From Desulfovibrio sp. (lineage in GTDB: Bacteria > Desulfobacterota > Desulfovibrionia > Desulfovibrionales > Desulfovibrionaceae): a stretch of 64,000 nt of DNA. Positions within the stretch are counted from its first letter, which is position 1; each line of letters opens with the position of its first letter. The stretch covers positions 62,001 through 126,000 of the forward strand of contig JALHJW010000004.1 of the NCBI GenBank assembly GCA_022839785.1, written 5' to 3'. The notes below the pieces were generated by a model. That model was given only the letters and a program-made list of their open reading frames with translations, did no database searches and was not told where the DNA came from. Below are positions 1-8,298 of the stretch, in pieces. Both the position numbers and the translations under genes were made by a program.

Positions 1-849
1 CAGCTTTCGCTCATGGAGCGCAGCCGCGAACTGCTCGCCCTGCAGACCGGCGGCATCTCCTACGGCAAGCTGGCATCGTTCTTCGTCGTCTACGCCATCC
101 TCTGGTCCCTCTTCCAGCTCGGCTTTTCGCAGTATTTCGGCGTGCTCGGGGAGCAGACGTCGAGCCGCATCTGGGCCGAGGACGTGCGTGACCGCAAGAT
201 CGCGCGCGATATCGTGAGCAGGGTCTGGTTCCGCGACGACCGCTACATCGTCTTTTTCGGCGCGGCGAACGTGGGGCGGGGCGAGGGCGACGACATCACG
301 GTCTGGCAGCTCTCCGAGGACCACGGGAGCCTCGTCTGGATGGCCCGCGCCCCGCACTTCAAGGCCGGGCGCAACGGCTGGACCCTCTACGAGGCGGAAA
401 AGGTCTCCACCGGCAGCTTCGAGACGGTGGTCGTGCCGTCCATGCACGTGAACATCGCCCAGGACATGCGCGCCTTCGCCGTGGCCGACCCCTCGGCCAA
501 GCCCTCGGAACTGCCGGTCTGGCAACTCTATTCCGCCATCAAGGTCCTGGAGAAGTCCGGGTCCAACGTGGAGGACCTGAAGACCGCCTTCTGGGGCAAG
601 TGGTCCTACGCCTTCTCCATTCTGACCATGTCGCTCCTGGCCCTGGCCGTGAGCAGCTACCGGCGCAACATCTACGTGAACATCACGGTTTCGCTGGTCG
701 TGACCTTCGCCTTCTACGGCATGATGGTCATGGGCAGCACCCTGGGCTCCAAGGGCTTCGTCCCCCCGGTGATGGGGGCGTGGGCGGCGAACCTGGCCAT
801 GATGCTGGCCGCGGTCTCACGTCTGGTCTGGGTCAACTCGAAGCATTAG
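1..849 (+). CDS. lptG: LPS export permease LptG/LptF family, 5'-truncated by the window edge
   Basis: Inner-membrane permease of the LptB2FG transporter, which extracts lipopolysaccharide from the inner membrane. The reading frame is open from base 1 (Q-L-S-L before the first Met), and the motif RSRELLALQTGGISYGKL matches the first cytoplasmic coupling region of YjgP/YjgQ proteins, so the first transmembrane helices lie outside the window. A periplasmic jellyroll-like stretch occupies the middle (about residues 45-185) and three hydrophobic helices close the protein (about 200-278). Family members are about 360 residues, so roughly 80 are missing. LptF is usually encoded just upstream. I favour LptG from its expected second place in an lptF-lptG pair, but LptF cannot be excluded. 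Confidence 0.8.
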   Translation, partial: QLSLMERSRELLALQTGGISYGKLASFFVVYAILWSLFQLGFSQYFGVLGEQTSSRIWAEDVRDRKIARDIVSRVWFRDDRYIVFFGAANVGRGEGDDITVWQLSEDHGSLVWMARAPHFKAGRNGWTLYEAEKVSTGSFETVVVPSMHVNIAQDMRAFAVADPSAKPSELPVWQLYSAIKVLEKSGSNVEDLKTAFWGKWSYAFSILTMSLLALAVSSYRRNIYVNITVSLVVTFAFYGMMVMGSTLGSKGFVPPVMGAWAANLAMMLAAVSRLVWVNSKH

Positions 850-963
850 CGGGATGTCCGCGAACGAGGGCTCTGCGTATTTTGCGGAGGAGCGCTGCGC
901 CGGGACGCGTGGTTTCCGGCGTATGCGCCGCGCATGGGCGTCGGAGAACGTATCAACCGTGTG

Positions 964-1689
964 CTATTGACGCGGCGTCAGCCTGCGGACCGCGGGACGG
1001 CGGGGAGCGGGGGCAGGCGTGTCCGGCGCGGCCGCGGGGGGAGCGTCCGCGCCGTCCGGACATGCGTCGGCCGGGGGCGCGCAGGCGTCGTCCGCCGCCT
1101 GGGCGGGCAGGGCGGCGGCGCCCAGAAGCTGCCAGAGTCTTTCGGTCCCCTTGCCCGTGACCGCGGAAAAGGGCAGGGGCAGGGCGGCCGAGCGCATGAT
1201 CTCGCGCCACTGCGCCTGGCGACGGGCGATTTCGCGCTGCTTGCACTTGTCGGCCTTGGTCAGCACGGCCAGGGCCGGGGTGCCGGTCTGTTTGAGCCAG
1301 GAGACCATGTCCATGTCCAGGACCTGCGGGTCCAGGCGGGAGTCCAAGAGCACGGCCACGGCCTTCAGCCCCTTGGCCCGGGTGAGGTAGGCCTCGATGA
1401 GCTGGGCCCACTTCTCGCGCTCGGACTTGGAGGTGCGGGCGTAGCCGTAGCCCGGCAGATCGACCAGGAACCAGCCCTCGGGCTGGACGCGGTAGAAGTT
1501 GATGCTCCGGGTCTTGCCCGGCGTGGCGCTGATCTTGGCCAGTTTCCTCGTGCCCGCCAGACGGTTCACGAGCGAGGACTTGCCCACGTTGCTGCGGCCC
1601 GCCAGGGCGACCTGGGGCGCGTCCAGGGGCGCGTCCTTCAGTTGCTCGGGCAGATAGACGGTGATGACGAGTTCGAGGCTTGGCGGCAT
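964..1689 (-). CDS. engB: Ribosome biogenesis GTP-binding protein EngB/YsxC
   Basis: Small GTPase needed for assembly of the large ribosomal subunit. Of 241 residues, the first 200 form the G domain: G1 GRSNVGKSS near residue 37, a TPGKT switch region, G3 DLPGYG, G4 TKADK and a G5 SAVTGKG. The last 40 residues are an Ala/Pro/Asp-rich tail not usual for the family and probably disordered. The ATG at 1689 begins MPPSLELVI and gives the normal family N-terminus; longer in-frame extensions run into the divergent aroQ and are unlikely. It is convergent with lptG (114-bp gap with no obvious hairpin) and divergent from aroQ. Confidence 0.93.
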   Translation of the reverse strand: MPPSLELVITVYLPEQLKDAPLDAPQVALAGRSNVGKSSLVNRLAGTRKLAKISATPGKTRSINFYRVQPEGWFLVDLPGYGYARTSKSEREKWAQLIEAYLTRAKGLKAVAVLLDSRLDPQVLDMDMVSWLKQTGTPALAVLTKADKCKQREIARRQAQWREIMRSAALPLPFSAVTGKGTERLWQLLGAAALPAQAADDACAPPADACPDGADAPPAAAPDTPAPAPRRPAVRRLTPRQ

Positions 1690-1815
1690 CTCTTGAATAT
1701 TCGGGTAAGGGTTGATACATGGCCCTACGGCGCGCGGACAGGCCCAATGGTGTGCTTCTTCCGCGCGCCCGTCAAGCTGAACCGTCCCGATCCGCACCCC
1801 GCAACGAGGCCCACC

Positions 1816-2277
1816 ATGGCGAAATACACCTTTGTGGTCATGAACGGTCCGAACCTCGGTCATCTCGGGGAGCGGCAGCCGGACATCTACGGATCGCGCG
1901 GCATGGACGCCCTGCCGGGGCTGGTCCAGGCCCTGCTCGGCCCCCGCGCCGCGGACGTGCGTCTGGAGTGTTTCCAGGCCAACGGCGAGGGCGCGCTCAT
2001 CGACCGCCTGGAGCAGGCGCGGGCGGACAAGGCCTCCGGCGTGGTGCTCAACGCCGGGGCCTACACGCACACCAGCCTGGCCCTGGCCGACTGCCTGGCC
2101 TGGATCGGCCTTCCCTGCGTGGAGGTCCATTTGTCCAACGTCCTGGCCCGGGCGGACGAGCCGCTACGCAGGAAGAGCTTCATCGGCAGGCACTGCATCG
2201 GCGTCGTCGCAGGCTTCGGCATGACCAGCTACGCCCTGGGCGTCCAGGCGCTGCTGCACCACATCGAAAAAACATAG
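1816..2277 (+). CDS. aroQ: Type II 3-dehydroquinate dehydratase
   Basis: Cytoplasmic shikimate-pathway enzyme that dehydrates 3-dehydroquinate to 3-dehydroshikimate. At 153 residues it has the normal type II length. Signatures: NGPNLGHLGERQPDIYG at residues 10-26 (active-site loop with Arg and Tyr), NAGAYTHTS near residue 77, and EVHLSN near 103 with the catalytic His. The usual NLNLLG is NLGHLG here, a mild variant. The start ATG was chosen because MAKYTFVVMNGPN is the expected N-terminus. efp follows 14 bp downstream on the same strand, so the two are probably cotranscribed. Confidence 0.95.
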   Translation: MAKYTFVVMNGPNLGHLGERQPDIYGSRGMDALPGLVQALLGPRAADVRLECFQANGEGALIDRLEQARADKASGVVLNAGAYTHTSLALADCLAWIGLPCVEVHLSNVLARADEPLRRKSFIGRHCIGVVAGFGMTSYALGVQALLHHIEKT

Positions 2278-2291
2278 GGTTTGGAGGATAC

Positions 2292-2849
2292 ATGCTTTCT
2301 ACGACCGATTTCCGTCGCGGCCTGAAAATCGAGATGGACAAGATTCCCTACGAGATCGTCGAGTTCCAGCACTACAAGCCGGGCAAGGGCGGCGCCATCG
2401 TGCGCACCAAGCTCAAAAACGTGCTCAACGGCCGCGTGGTGGAGCACACCTTCCGTTCCGGCGAAAAGGTGGACAAGCCCGACATGACCACCCAGGACAT
2501 GCAGTTCCTCTACCGCGAGGGCACGGATCTGGTCTTCATGGACATGGGGTCCTACGAGCAGGTCCACGTGGCGGGCGATGCCCTGGGCGACAAGGCGGGC
2601 TACCTGCTGGACGGCATGGAAATCCAGGTGTTGCTCTACAACGGCCGCGTCATCGACCTGAATCTGCCCGCCAGCCTCGTGTACACCGTGGTCCAGACCG
2701 AACCCGGCGTGCAGGGCGACCGCGTGGGCAACACCACCAAGGCCGCCACCCTCAACACCGGCATCACCGTGCAGGTGCCGCTGTTCATCAACGAGGGCGA
2801 AGAGGTCAAGGTCGACACCCGCACCGGCGACTACATCAGCCGGGCCTAG
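2292..2849 (+). CDS. efp: Translation elongation factor P
   Basis: Ribosome-binding factor that relieves stalling at polyproline stretches. The 185-residue protein has the three-domain EF-P length. The modification loop reads HYKPGKGGAI with Lys32 at the tip, the position lysylated in many bacteria; no EpmA/EpmB gene is visible here, so the modification state is unknown. It ends with the typical EF-P sequence VKVDTRTGDYISRA. The start ATG follows a GGAGG-type site 4-9 bases upstream. Pro-rich proteins nearby, such as the FtsK linker, are plausible clients. Confidence 0.96.
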   Translation: MLSTTDFRRGLKIEMDKIPYEIVEFQHYKPGKGGAIVRTKLKNVLNGRVVEHTFRSGEKVDKPDMTTQDMQFLYREGTDLVFMDMGSYEQVHVAGDALGDKAGYLLDGMEIQVLLYNGRVIDLNLPASLVYTVVQTEPGVQGDRVGNTTKAATLNTGITVQVPLFINEGEEVKVDTRTGDYISRA

Positions 2850-2922
2850 CGTCTCGTGCCGCAACACATCCGGGGGAAAGGAGGGTAGGGCCACGCGGGG
2901 ACGGACGCTTTTCGGCGACATC

Positions 2923-5496
2923 ATGGCGCTGGCCTTCTTCTTCTGGGCCGCGTTCCTGTTCGCGAGCCTGGTCAGCTATTCCCACCTCGACCCCAGCTTC
3001 AACCGCGTCGTCAGCCAGGGGCACCAGATGCACAATCTGGCGGGCATCGTGGGGTCGTACGTCGCGGGCCTCCTCGTCGATCTTTTCGGCGTGGCGGCCT
3101 GGAGCTGGCCGCTCCTCAGCCTCCACCTCGCGGTCCTGTGCCTCACCGACCGGGTGTCCATGGCCTGGTGGCGCTGGCTGGGACTCTGCCTGGTGGCGCT
3201 CACGCTCATGACCTGGGGCGCGCATCCCGGCTTCGCGTCGTGGCTGCGCGCGGGCGACGTGGTCGGCGGGGGCTTCTTCGGCAGCCTGCTCTACGGCATC
3301 TCCCAGACCCTGCTGCGGCCCCTGGGCGCAGGGCTGGCCTGGGGCTTCCTTTTCCTCGGCGGCCTGCAGCTGGCCTCGGGCATCTCCTGGTCCGCGGCGC
3401 TCAAGAGGCTGCGCAGTCAGGCCGTGGACGCGGCCAGCAAGCACAAGGAGCGCAGCGAACGGCGCGAGCGGCGCAACGAGCGCGCCGGGACTCCGGAGGC
3501 CGAGCGTCCCGCGCCCCGTCCGGCAGTGATCCGGCCCGACGCCGAACAGATCGAGGAATTGCCCTCCGTGAAGGCCTTCAAAGGCAGGGGCATGCCTCCG
3601 GCCCCGGAATGCGGCATGCCCATGGTCACGCCCGCGCCGGCGGGCGCGCTGGCCGCCCTGCTGGACAGGCTGCCGCCGGAACCCGAAGAGGACGTGGACG
3701 CGGCGGCCGCGGTCCCTTCGGCCGCTGCCCTGGCCGCGCGCGAGCGCAGCGACGTGATCGGCGCGGCCGCCGGGCCGCGGGAGGAGCCCCCGGCATCCGA
3801 GCCGTCCCTGCCCGCGGACGACGACCTCTTCTCCTTCCCCGGCGCTGCGCCCGCTTCGGCCGGCGCAGACCCCGAATGGCCGACTCCCGTGGATATCCCC
3901 GAGCCGCTGCCCGAGCCGGAGTTCGCCTTTGACGACGGCGGCGCGGCCGACGCGGAGGCGGCCGGTCCCGTGGCCGACGATCCGGCCGAGGATTTCGCCT
4001 TCGACGAGGCGCCCGCGCAGCCCCAGGCCCCGCCCCCGGCGCGCGTCCCGGTCTGCCGGAAGCCGCCGAGCCTGCCGGGCCTGAACCTTCTCAGCCCGGT
4101 CCCGGCTTCGGCCGCGGTGCTCGACCGCGAGCGCCTCAAGACCATGGCCCAGAATCTCGTGGCCTGTCTGGCCGACTTCGGCGTCAAGGGCGAGGTGGTG
4201 GCCATCAAGCCCGGGCCCGTGGTCACCATGTTCGAGGTCAAGCCCGCGCCCGGCACCAAGATCAGCCGCATCGCCGGGTTGGCCGACGACCTCGCCCTGG
4301 CCATGCGCGCCCTGGCCGTGCGCATCGACGCCATCCCCGGCTCGGACGTGGTGGGCGTGGAGATCCCCAACGAGACCCGCGAGACCGTCTATCTGCGCGA
4401 GATATTCGAGTCCGACGCCTTCGCCAAATCGGCCGCCAAGCTGACCCTGGCTCTGGGCAAGGACATCCAGGGCCGTCCCTTCGCCACGGATCTGGCGCGC
4501 ATGCCGCACCTGCTGGTGGCGGGCGCCACCGGCGCGGGCAAGTCCGTGTGCCTGAACACCATCCTGCTCTCGTTCCTCTACAAGGCCCGGCCGGACGAAC
4601 TGAAACTCCTGCTCATCGACCCCAAGCGCATCGAGCTGTCGGTCTACTCCAAGCTGCCGCACCTCGTGCATCCCGTGGTCACGGAGATGCCCATGGCCAA
4701 GAGCGCCCTGGAATGGGCCGTGGCCGAGATGGACCGCCGCTACCAGGCCATGGCCCTGCTCGGGGTGCGCAACATCGAGGGCTACAACCAGAAGCTCCCC
4801 CAGGCCGACCTCAAGGCCCGGCCCGAGTTGGCCGCGCTCGCGCCCATGCCCTACATGGTGATCATCATCGACGAGTTGGCCGACCTGATGATGACCGCAG
4901 GCAAGGAGGCCGAGATGTCCATCGTGCGCCTGGCGCAGCTCGCGCGCGCCGCGGGCATCCATCTCATCCTGGCCACGCAGCGGCCCAGCGTGGATGTGGT
5001 CACTGGCCTGATCAAGGCCAACTTCCCCTCGCGCATCTCGTTCCAGGTCACGAGCAAGCACGACTCGCGCACCATCCTGGACATGGTCGGCTCGGAAAAG
5101 CTGCTCGGCCGCGGCGACAGCCTCTACAAGCCCAGCGGGGGCAAGGTCATGCGCGTGCACGGCGCGTTCGTGGACGAGGAGGAGATCGAGCGCGTGGTGG
5201 AGCACTGGCGCAAGCAGTGCCCCCAGGATTTCGCCGTGGACCTCGAACAGTGGCAGTCCGAACAGTCGGAGGAGGCCGTCGAGGGCGAGGCCGGAGCCAT
5301 GGACAGCGACCCTATGTACCGCGAGGCCGTGGAATTCGTGGCCTCCCAGGGCAAGGCCTCCATTTCGCTCCTGCAGCGCCGTTTCCGCATCGGCTTCAAC
5401 CGCGCCGCCCGCTTCATCGAGCAGATGGAGCTGGACGGCATGCTCGGCCCTCAGGAAGGGGCCAAGCCCCGCGCGGTGATCAAGGGCAGGGAGTAG
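2923..5496 (+). CDS. ftsK: DNA translocase FtsK
   Basis: Septal DNA pump that clears chromosomal DNA from the division site and activates XerCD at dif. From the first ATG it has 857 residues: about four N-terminal membrane helices (residues 1-165), a long Pro/Ala/Asp/Glu-rich linker (170-380), the RecA-like motor with Walker A GATGAGKS (534-541) and Walker B VIIIDELADLM (about 646), and a C-terminal gamma winged helix (about 795-850). The first ATG has no ribosome site close by. A strong AAAGGAGGG (2877-2885) lies 7 bases before an in-frame ACG at 2893 that would add ten residues (TRGRTLFGDI). The real start may therefore be 2893. Confidence 0.95.
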   Translation: MALAFFFWAAFLFASLVSYSHLDPSFNRVVSQGHQMHNLAGIVGSYVAGLLVDLFGVAAWSWPLLSLHLAVLCLTDRVSMAWWRWLGLCLVALTLMTWGAHPGFASWLRAGDVVGGGFFGSLLYGISQTLLRPLGAGLAWGFLFLGGLQLASGISWSAALKRLRSQAVDAASKHKERSERRERRNERAGTPEAERPAPRPAVIRPDAEQIEELPSVKAFKGRGMPPAPECGMPMVTPAPAGALAALLDRLPPEPEEDVDAAAAVPSAAALAARERSDVIGAAAGPREEPPASEPSLPADDDLFSFPGAAPASAGADPEWPTPVDIPEPLPEPEFAFDDGGAADAEAAGPVADDPAEDFAFDEAPAQPQAPPPARVPVCRKPPSLPGLNLLSPVPASAAVLDRERLKTMAQNLVACLADFGVKGEVVAIKPGPVVTMFEVKPAPGTKISRIAGLADDLALAMRALAVRIDAIPGSDVVGVEIPNETRETVYLREIFESDAFAKSAAKLTLALGKDIQGRPFATDLARMPHLLVAGATGAGKSVCLNTILLSFLYKARPDELKLLLIDPKRIELSVYSKLPHLVHPVVTEMPMAKSALEWAVAEMDRRYQAMALLGVRNIEGYNQKLPQADLKARPELAALAPMPYMVIIIDELADLMMTAGKEAEMSIVRLAQLARAAGIHLILATQRPSVDVVTGLIKANFPSRISFQVTSKHDSRTILDMVGSEKLLGRGDSLYKPSGGKVMRVHGAFVDEEEIERVVEHWRKQCPQDFAVDLEQWQSEQSEEAVEGEAGAMDSDPMYREAVEFVASQGKASISLLQRRFRIGFNRAARFIEQMELDGMLGPQEGAKPRAVIKGRE

Positions 5497-5511
5497 AGGC
5501 GCGCAAGGCGA

Positions 5512-5540
5512 GCGGGGAAGGGAGGCCCTCCCTTCCCCGC
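5512..5540 (+). terminator. Hairpin behind ftsK
   Basis: A 14-bp perfect inverted repeat (GCGGGGAAGGGAGG at 5512-5525 against 5527-5540) lies 15 bp after the ftsK stop. No clear T-run follows, so this is a hairpin that may act as a terminator rather than a textbook intrinsic terminator. The purine-rich arm resembles the element at 31447. Confidence 0.45.
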
Positions 5541-5720
5541 GCTCCATCCTCCGTCGCCCCCGGAACGCGTTGATCCGCCTCGCGCCCTTCGCCGCACACG
5601 GCAGCAGTTTTTCCCGTCCCGTCGTTTCGCGGAGCGGTTGTCGTCAGCCCGCCGGTCTGGTCAGCGGGCCTTCCGCACCCGGCGCGAAGCGTGTCAAACA
5701 GTTTGGGGAAGGGAGAGGGA

Positions 5721-5766
5721 GCGGGGAGAGGGAAACCCTTTTGAAAAAGGGTTTCCCTCTCCCCGC
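5721..5766. repeat. 22-bp perfect inverted repeat between convergent genes
   Basis: Left arm 5721-5742 and right arm 5745-5766 are perfectly complementary with a 2-base centre. The core is GGAAACCCTTTT/AAAAGGGTTTCC. It sits 31 bp beyond the stop of the minus-strand cytochrome gene and beyond ftsK, with T-runs on both strands inside the stem, so it can serve as a bidirectional terminator. The 300-bp gap between ftsK and the cytochrome gene holds this element, the hairpin at 5512, and nothing else I can identify. Confidence 0.6.
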
Positions 5767-5796
5767 ATCTTCGTCTCCGTCTTCGTGCGCAGCCGG

Positions 5797-8295
5797 TCAG
5801 TCCAGGCCCATGCCGGGATGATGCACGGGCATGTCCATGTCCACCGTGTGGCAGACCTCGCAGTTCCCGCCGGAACCCAGGGGGCGGGCGGCGTTTTGGT
5901 ACTGCAGGGGCTGCAGGTTGTCGCGGTTCTCCCCGTACGGGTTGTGGGCCGGGTAGAGGCCGTGCATCTGGCCGTGGCAGCCGGAGCAGAACATGGCGTC
6001 CAGGTCGTCCCGGCGCGCCTTGAAGAGTTCTCCGCCGCCCGCTGTCCAGTGGCCGAAGGCCTGGAAGTTCTCCGGGGCCTTCAAGTCCGTGTGGCAGGTC
6101 TGGCATCTGGGTTCGTTGGTCCAGGGCGCGCGGGCCGGAGCGGGCTCCTGAACCGGCGTGAGCAGGGCGATGAGTCTGGCCACGCCGGGCACGCCCTGGT
6201 TCTGTTCGTGGGCCAGCAGGGCCAGGGCGTGGTCCTCCATGGTCCCGTGGCAATTGGTGCAGTCCAGGCCCGCGGCCTGATGCGGCCCGCGAAAGGCCCG
6301 CGTGACGCCTTCGGGCGCCGTGGGGTGGCACATGCCGCAGGCCTCGGCCCCGCGTCCGGCCAAGTACACGGCGTGCAGGCCGTGGATAGCGGTGGAAAGG
6401 TTGGGGATCGTCTTGTCCGGCGTGTCGGCGTCCTGGTGGCAGGAACGGCAGTTCACCGTGTTCTTCCGGCCGGACAGGTCGGTGAGGTTCATGCGGTCGT
6501 GGGCCTTCAGGATGTCGGCCGCCGTGGCCTCGGCGACGCCCGCCGCGCCCCTGGCCCAGGGGCCGCCGTGGCAGTTCCTGCAGCCGAGTTCCGTGGACAC
6601 GGGCAGCACGGCCTTGGTTTCGGCCAGGAGTGCGCCCGAGGCGTCGCGGGCCTGGATCACGGCCACGGGGTAGGGCTGGAAGCCGCTCCCGGATGCGCTG
6701 GGGGCGGCGTAGGGCGAGAGGGAGATGTCGTCGGCCCTGAAGGCGCGGCCTACAGGGGCCAGCGTGCCCATGGACTGGCCGTCGACGACGAAGGTCAGGG
6801 TCACGTTCTCGGTGACGAGCTGGGGCGAGGGGCCGCGCCGGATGAGCTGGACCGTGAGGCCCTGGCCCGGGTTGCCGGGGGCGATGCGGCCGGAGTCGAA
6901 GAGCATCTGGATGCCGTGGTCCGGAGCCGCGGTGAGCACGTATTCGGCCGTGTCCGCGAAGGCGGGCGCGGCTTCCTCCGTCTGGGCGATGGCGGCGGGC
7001 GGCGTGGGGGCGGTCTTGTGCAGCCCCTCGGTCAGCCAGGCGGCCAGGGCCGTCTTCTCGGCCTCATTGCCGAAGAAGGGGGGCATGTAGATGCTGATCC
7101 TGCCCAGACCCGTGAGCAGGGCCTCCATGCCCGAGGCGGTGTAGCGGGCGGAGCGGGGCAGCATGTCGAGCATGGGGCCGCCCAGGCTGTGGCAGCTTGC
7201 GCATTGCAGGAAGAAGAGTTCGCGCCCGGCGTCCAGGCGGTTCTCGGCTGTGACGGTCTTGTTCCTGGCCCAGCGGGCCTTTGCGAGGAATCCGGTCTGG
7301 TTCAGGCTGGCCGCGTCCGCCACGAGGATGCCGTTGGAGTAGATGTGGCCGGTGATCAGGTAGGGCCGTCGCGCCGCCTCGCGCATGTATTCGTAGGAGC
7401 CGAGGAAGAGGAACGAGGCGGCCAGGGTCAGGGCGGCCGCGGCGCGGGCCGCCTTCCTGGGCAGTCCGGCGGCGAGCAGCGCGCCGCCCGCCAGCACGGC
7501 CGGGGTCGCCCACCAGAAGACGCGCATGCCCGCGGCCACCTCGGGCGAGCGGCCCAGCGCCAGGAGCTGCTGTTCCGGGCTGAGCACGGCGATGTGCCAC
7601 CAGCCCGAGGTCACCACTACGGGCAAGGGCAGCACGGCCCACAGGGCGCAGAAACGGGTCAGGCGCGTGCGCTCCCGCTCGTCGTCCACGCCCTGGGCGG
7701 TCATCAGCCCGAAGACGCCCGCGATGGAGGCGGCGATGGCGCTGCGGAAGACGAGGCCGGGGAAGTAGGTGGGATTGAAGAATCCGTCCCAGTAGCGCTT
7801 GGTCTCCAGCCAGTCGCCCGGGGTGAGCATGAAGGAGATGAAGCCCTGCACCACGGCCAGGGAGCCGAAGGCGAAGACGAAGTAGAGCCAGGCCAGGATC
7901 AGGCGGCGGGTGGAGCGCGCGCCCTCGAAGGAGCGCATGTAGGTGAGCAGGGTCACGATTTCGGCCAGGAAGAAGGTCCATTCCGTGGCCCAGCCGAGCA
8001 CGAAGCCGTGGATCAGGGCCGAGGTGGCCCCGGGGGCCACGATGGAAATGGAGAACCAGATGCCCACGCCCGTGAGCCCGCCCACGACCATGGTCAGGAC
8101 CAGGAAGAACTTGGCGTAGCGGCGCAGATAGTCCTTGAGCGAGGTTAGGCCCAGGCGCTGCACCCGGGTTTCCATGACGGCGATGAAGAGGCCGCCGCCC
8201 ACGGCGAAATGGGCGATGAAGACGTGGATGGTGGCCACCAGGGCGATGAGCAGGCCGCCGCCCCAGGTGGTCCACTGCAGGACGGGATATTCCAT
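5797..8295 (-). CDS. Cytochrome bd subunit I-like membrane protein fused to an octahaem c-type domain
   Basis: An 832-residue protein with two parts. Residues 1-310 are a polytopic membrane domain resembling CydA: TIHVFIAHFAVGGG places His24/His29 in helix 1 like the haem-binding His of cytochrome bd, and WATEWTFFLAE gives Glu105/Glu112 resembling the paired Glu of CydA. The rest is periplasmic and carries eight CxxCH motifs at residues 365, 572, 616, 653, 679, 731, 770 and 812 (CASCH, CRNCH, CRSCH, CGMCH, CTNCH, CQTCH, CSGCH, CEVCH). I infer electron exchange between b/d-type haems in the membrane and periplasmic cytochromes; whether it reduces oxygen or moves electrons to or from quinone cannot be told. 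The partner gene starts 3 bp upstream. It has no Sec signal apart from the membrane helices. Confidence 0.8.
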   Translation of the reverse strand: MEYPVLQWTTWGGGLLIALVATIHVFIAHFAVGGGLFIAVMETRVQRLGLTSLKDYLRRYAKFFLVLTMVVGGLTGVGIWFSISIVAPGATSALIHGFVLGWATEWTFFLAEIVTLLTYMRSFEGARSTRRLILAWLYFVFAFGSLAVVQGFISFMLTPGDWLETKRYWDGFFNPTYFPGLVFRSAIAASIAGVFGLMTAQGVDDERERTRLTRFCALWAVLPLPVVVTSGWWHIAVLSPEQQLLALGRSPEVAAGMRVFWWATPAVLAGGALLAAGLPRKAARAAAALTLAASFLFLGSYEYMREAARRPYLITGHIYSNGILVADAASLNQTGFLAKARWARNKTVTAENRLDAGRELFFLQCASCHSLGGPMLDMLPRSARYTASGMEALLTGLGRISIYMPPFFGNEAEKTALAAWLTEGLHKTAPTPPAAIAQTEEAAPAFADTAEYVLTAAPDHGIQMLFDSGRIAPGNPGQGLTVQLIRRGPSPQLVTENVTLTFVVDGQSMGTLAPVGRAFRADDISLSPYAAPSASGSGFQPYPVAVIQARDASGALLAETKAVLPVSTELGCRNCHGGPWARGAAGVAEATAADILKAHDRMNLTDLSGRKNTVNCRSCHQDADTPDKTIPNLSTAIHGLHAVYLAGRGAEACGMCHPTAPEGVTRAFRGPHQAAGLDCTNCHGTMEDHALALLAHEQNQGVPGVARLIALLTPVQEPAPARAPWTNEPRCQTCHTDLKAPENFQAFGHWTAGGGELFKARRDDLDAMFCSGCHGQMHGLYPAHNPYGENRDNLQPLQYQNAARPLGSGGNCEVCHTVDMDMPVHHPGMGLD

Positions 8296-8298
8296 GAC

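Noticed and set aside
850..963. Small gene between lptG and engB
   Set aside because: No start with a ribosome site and no continuous frame of its own.
2836..5547. Long antisense frame opposite ftsK
   Set aside because: It is a third-position shadow of ftsK: high-GC codon bias opens the opposite frame, its composition is His/Gly/Arg-rich and no domain appears.
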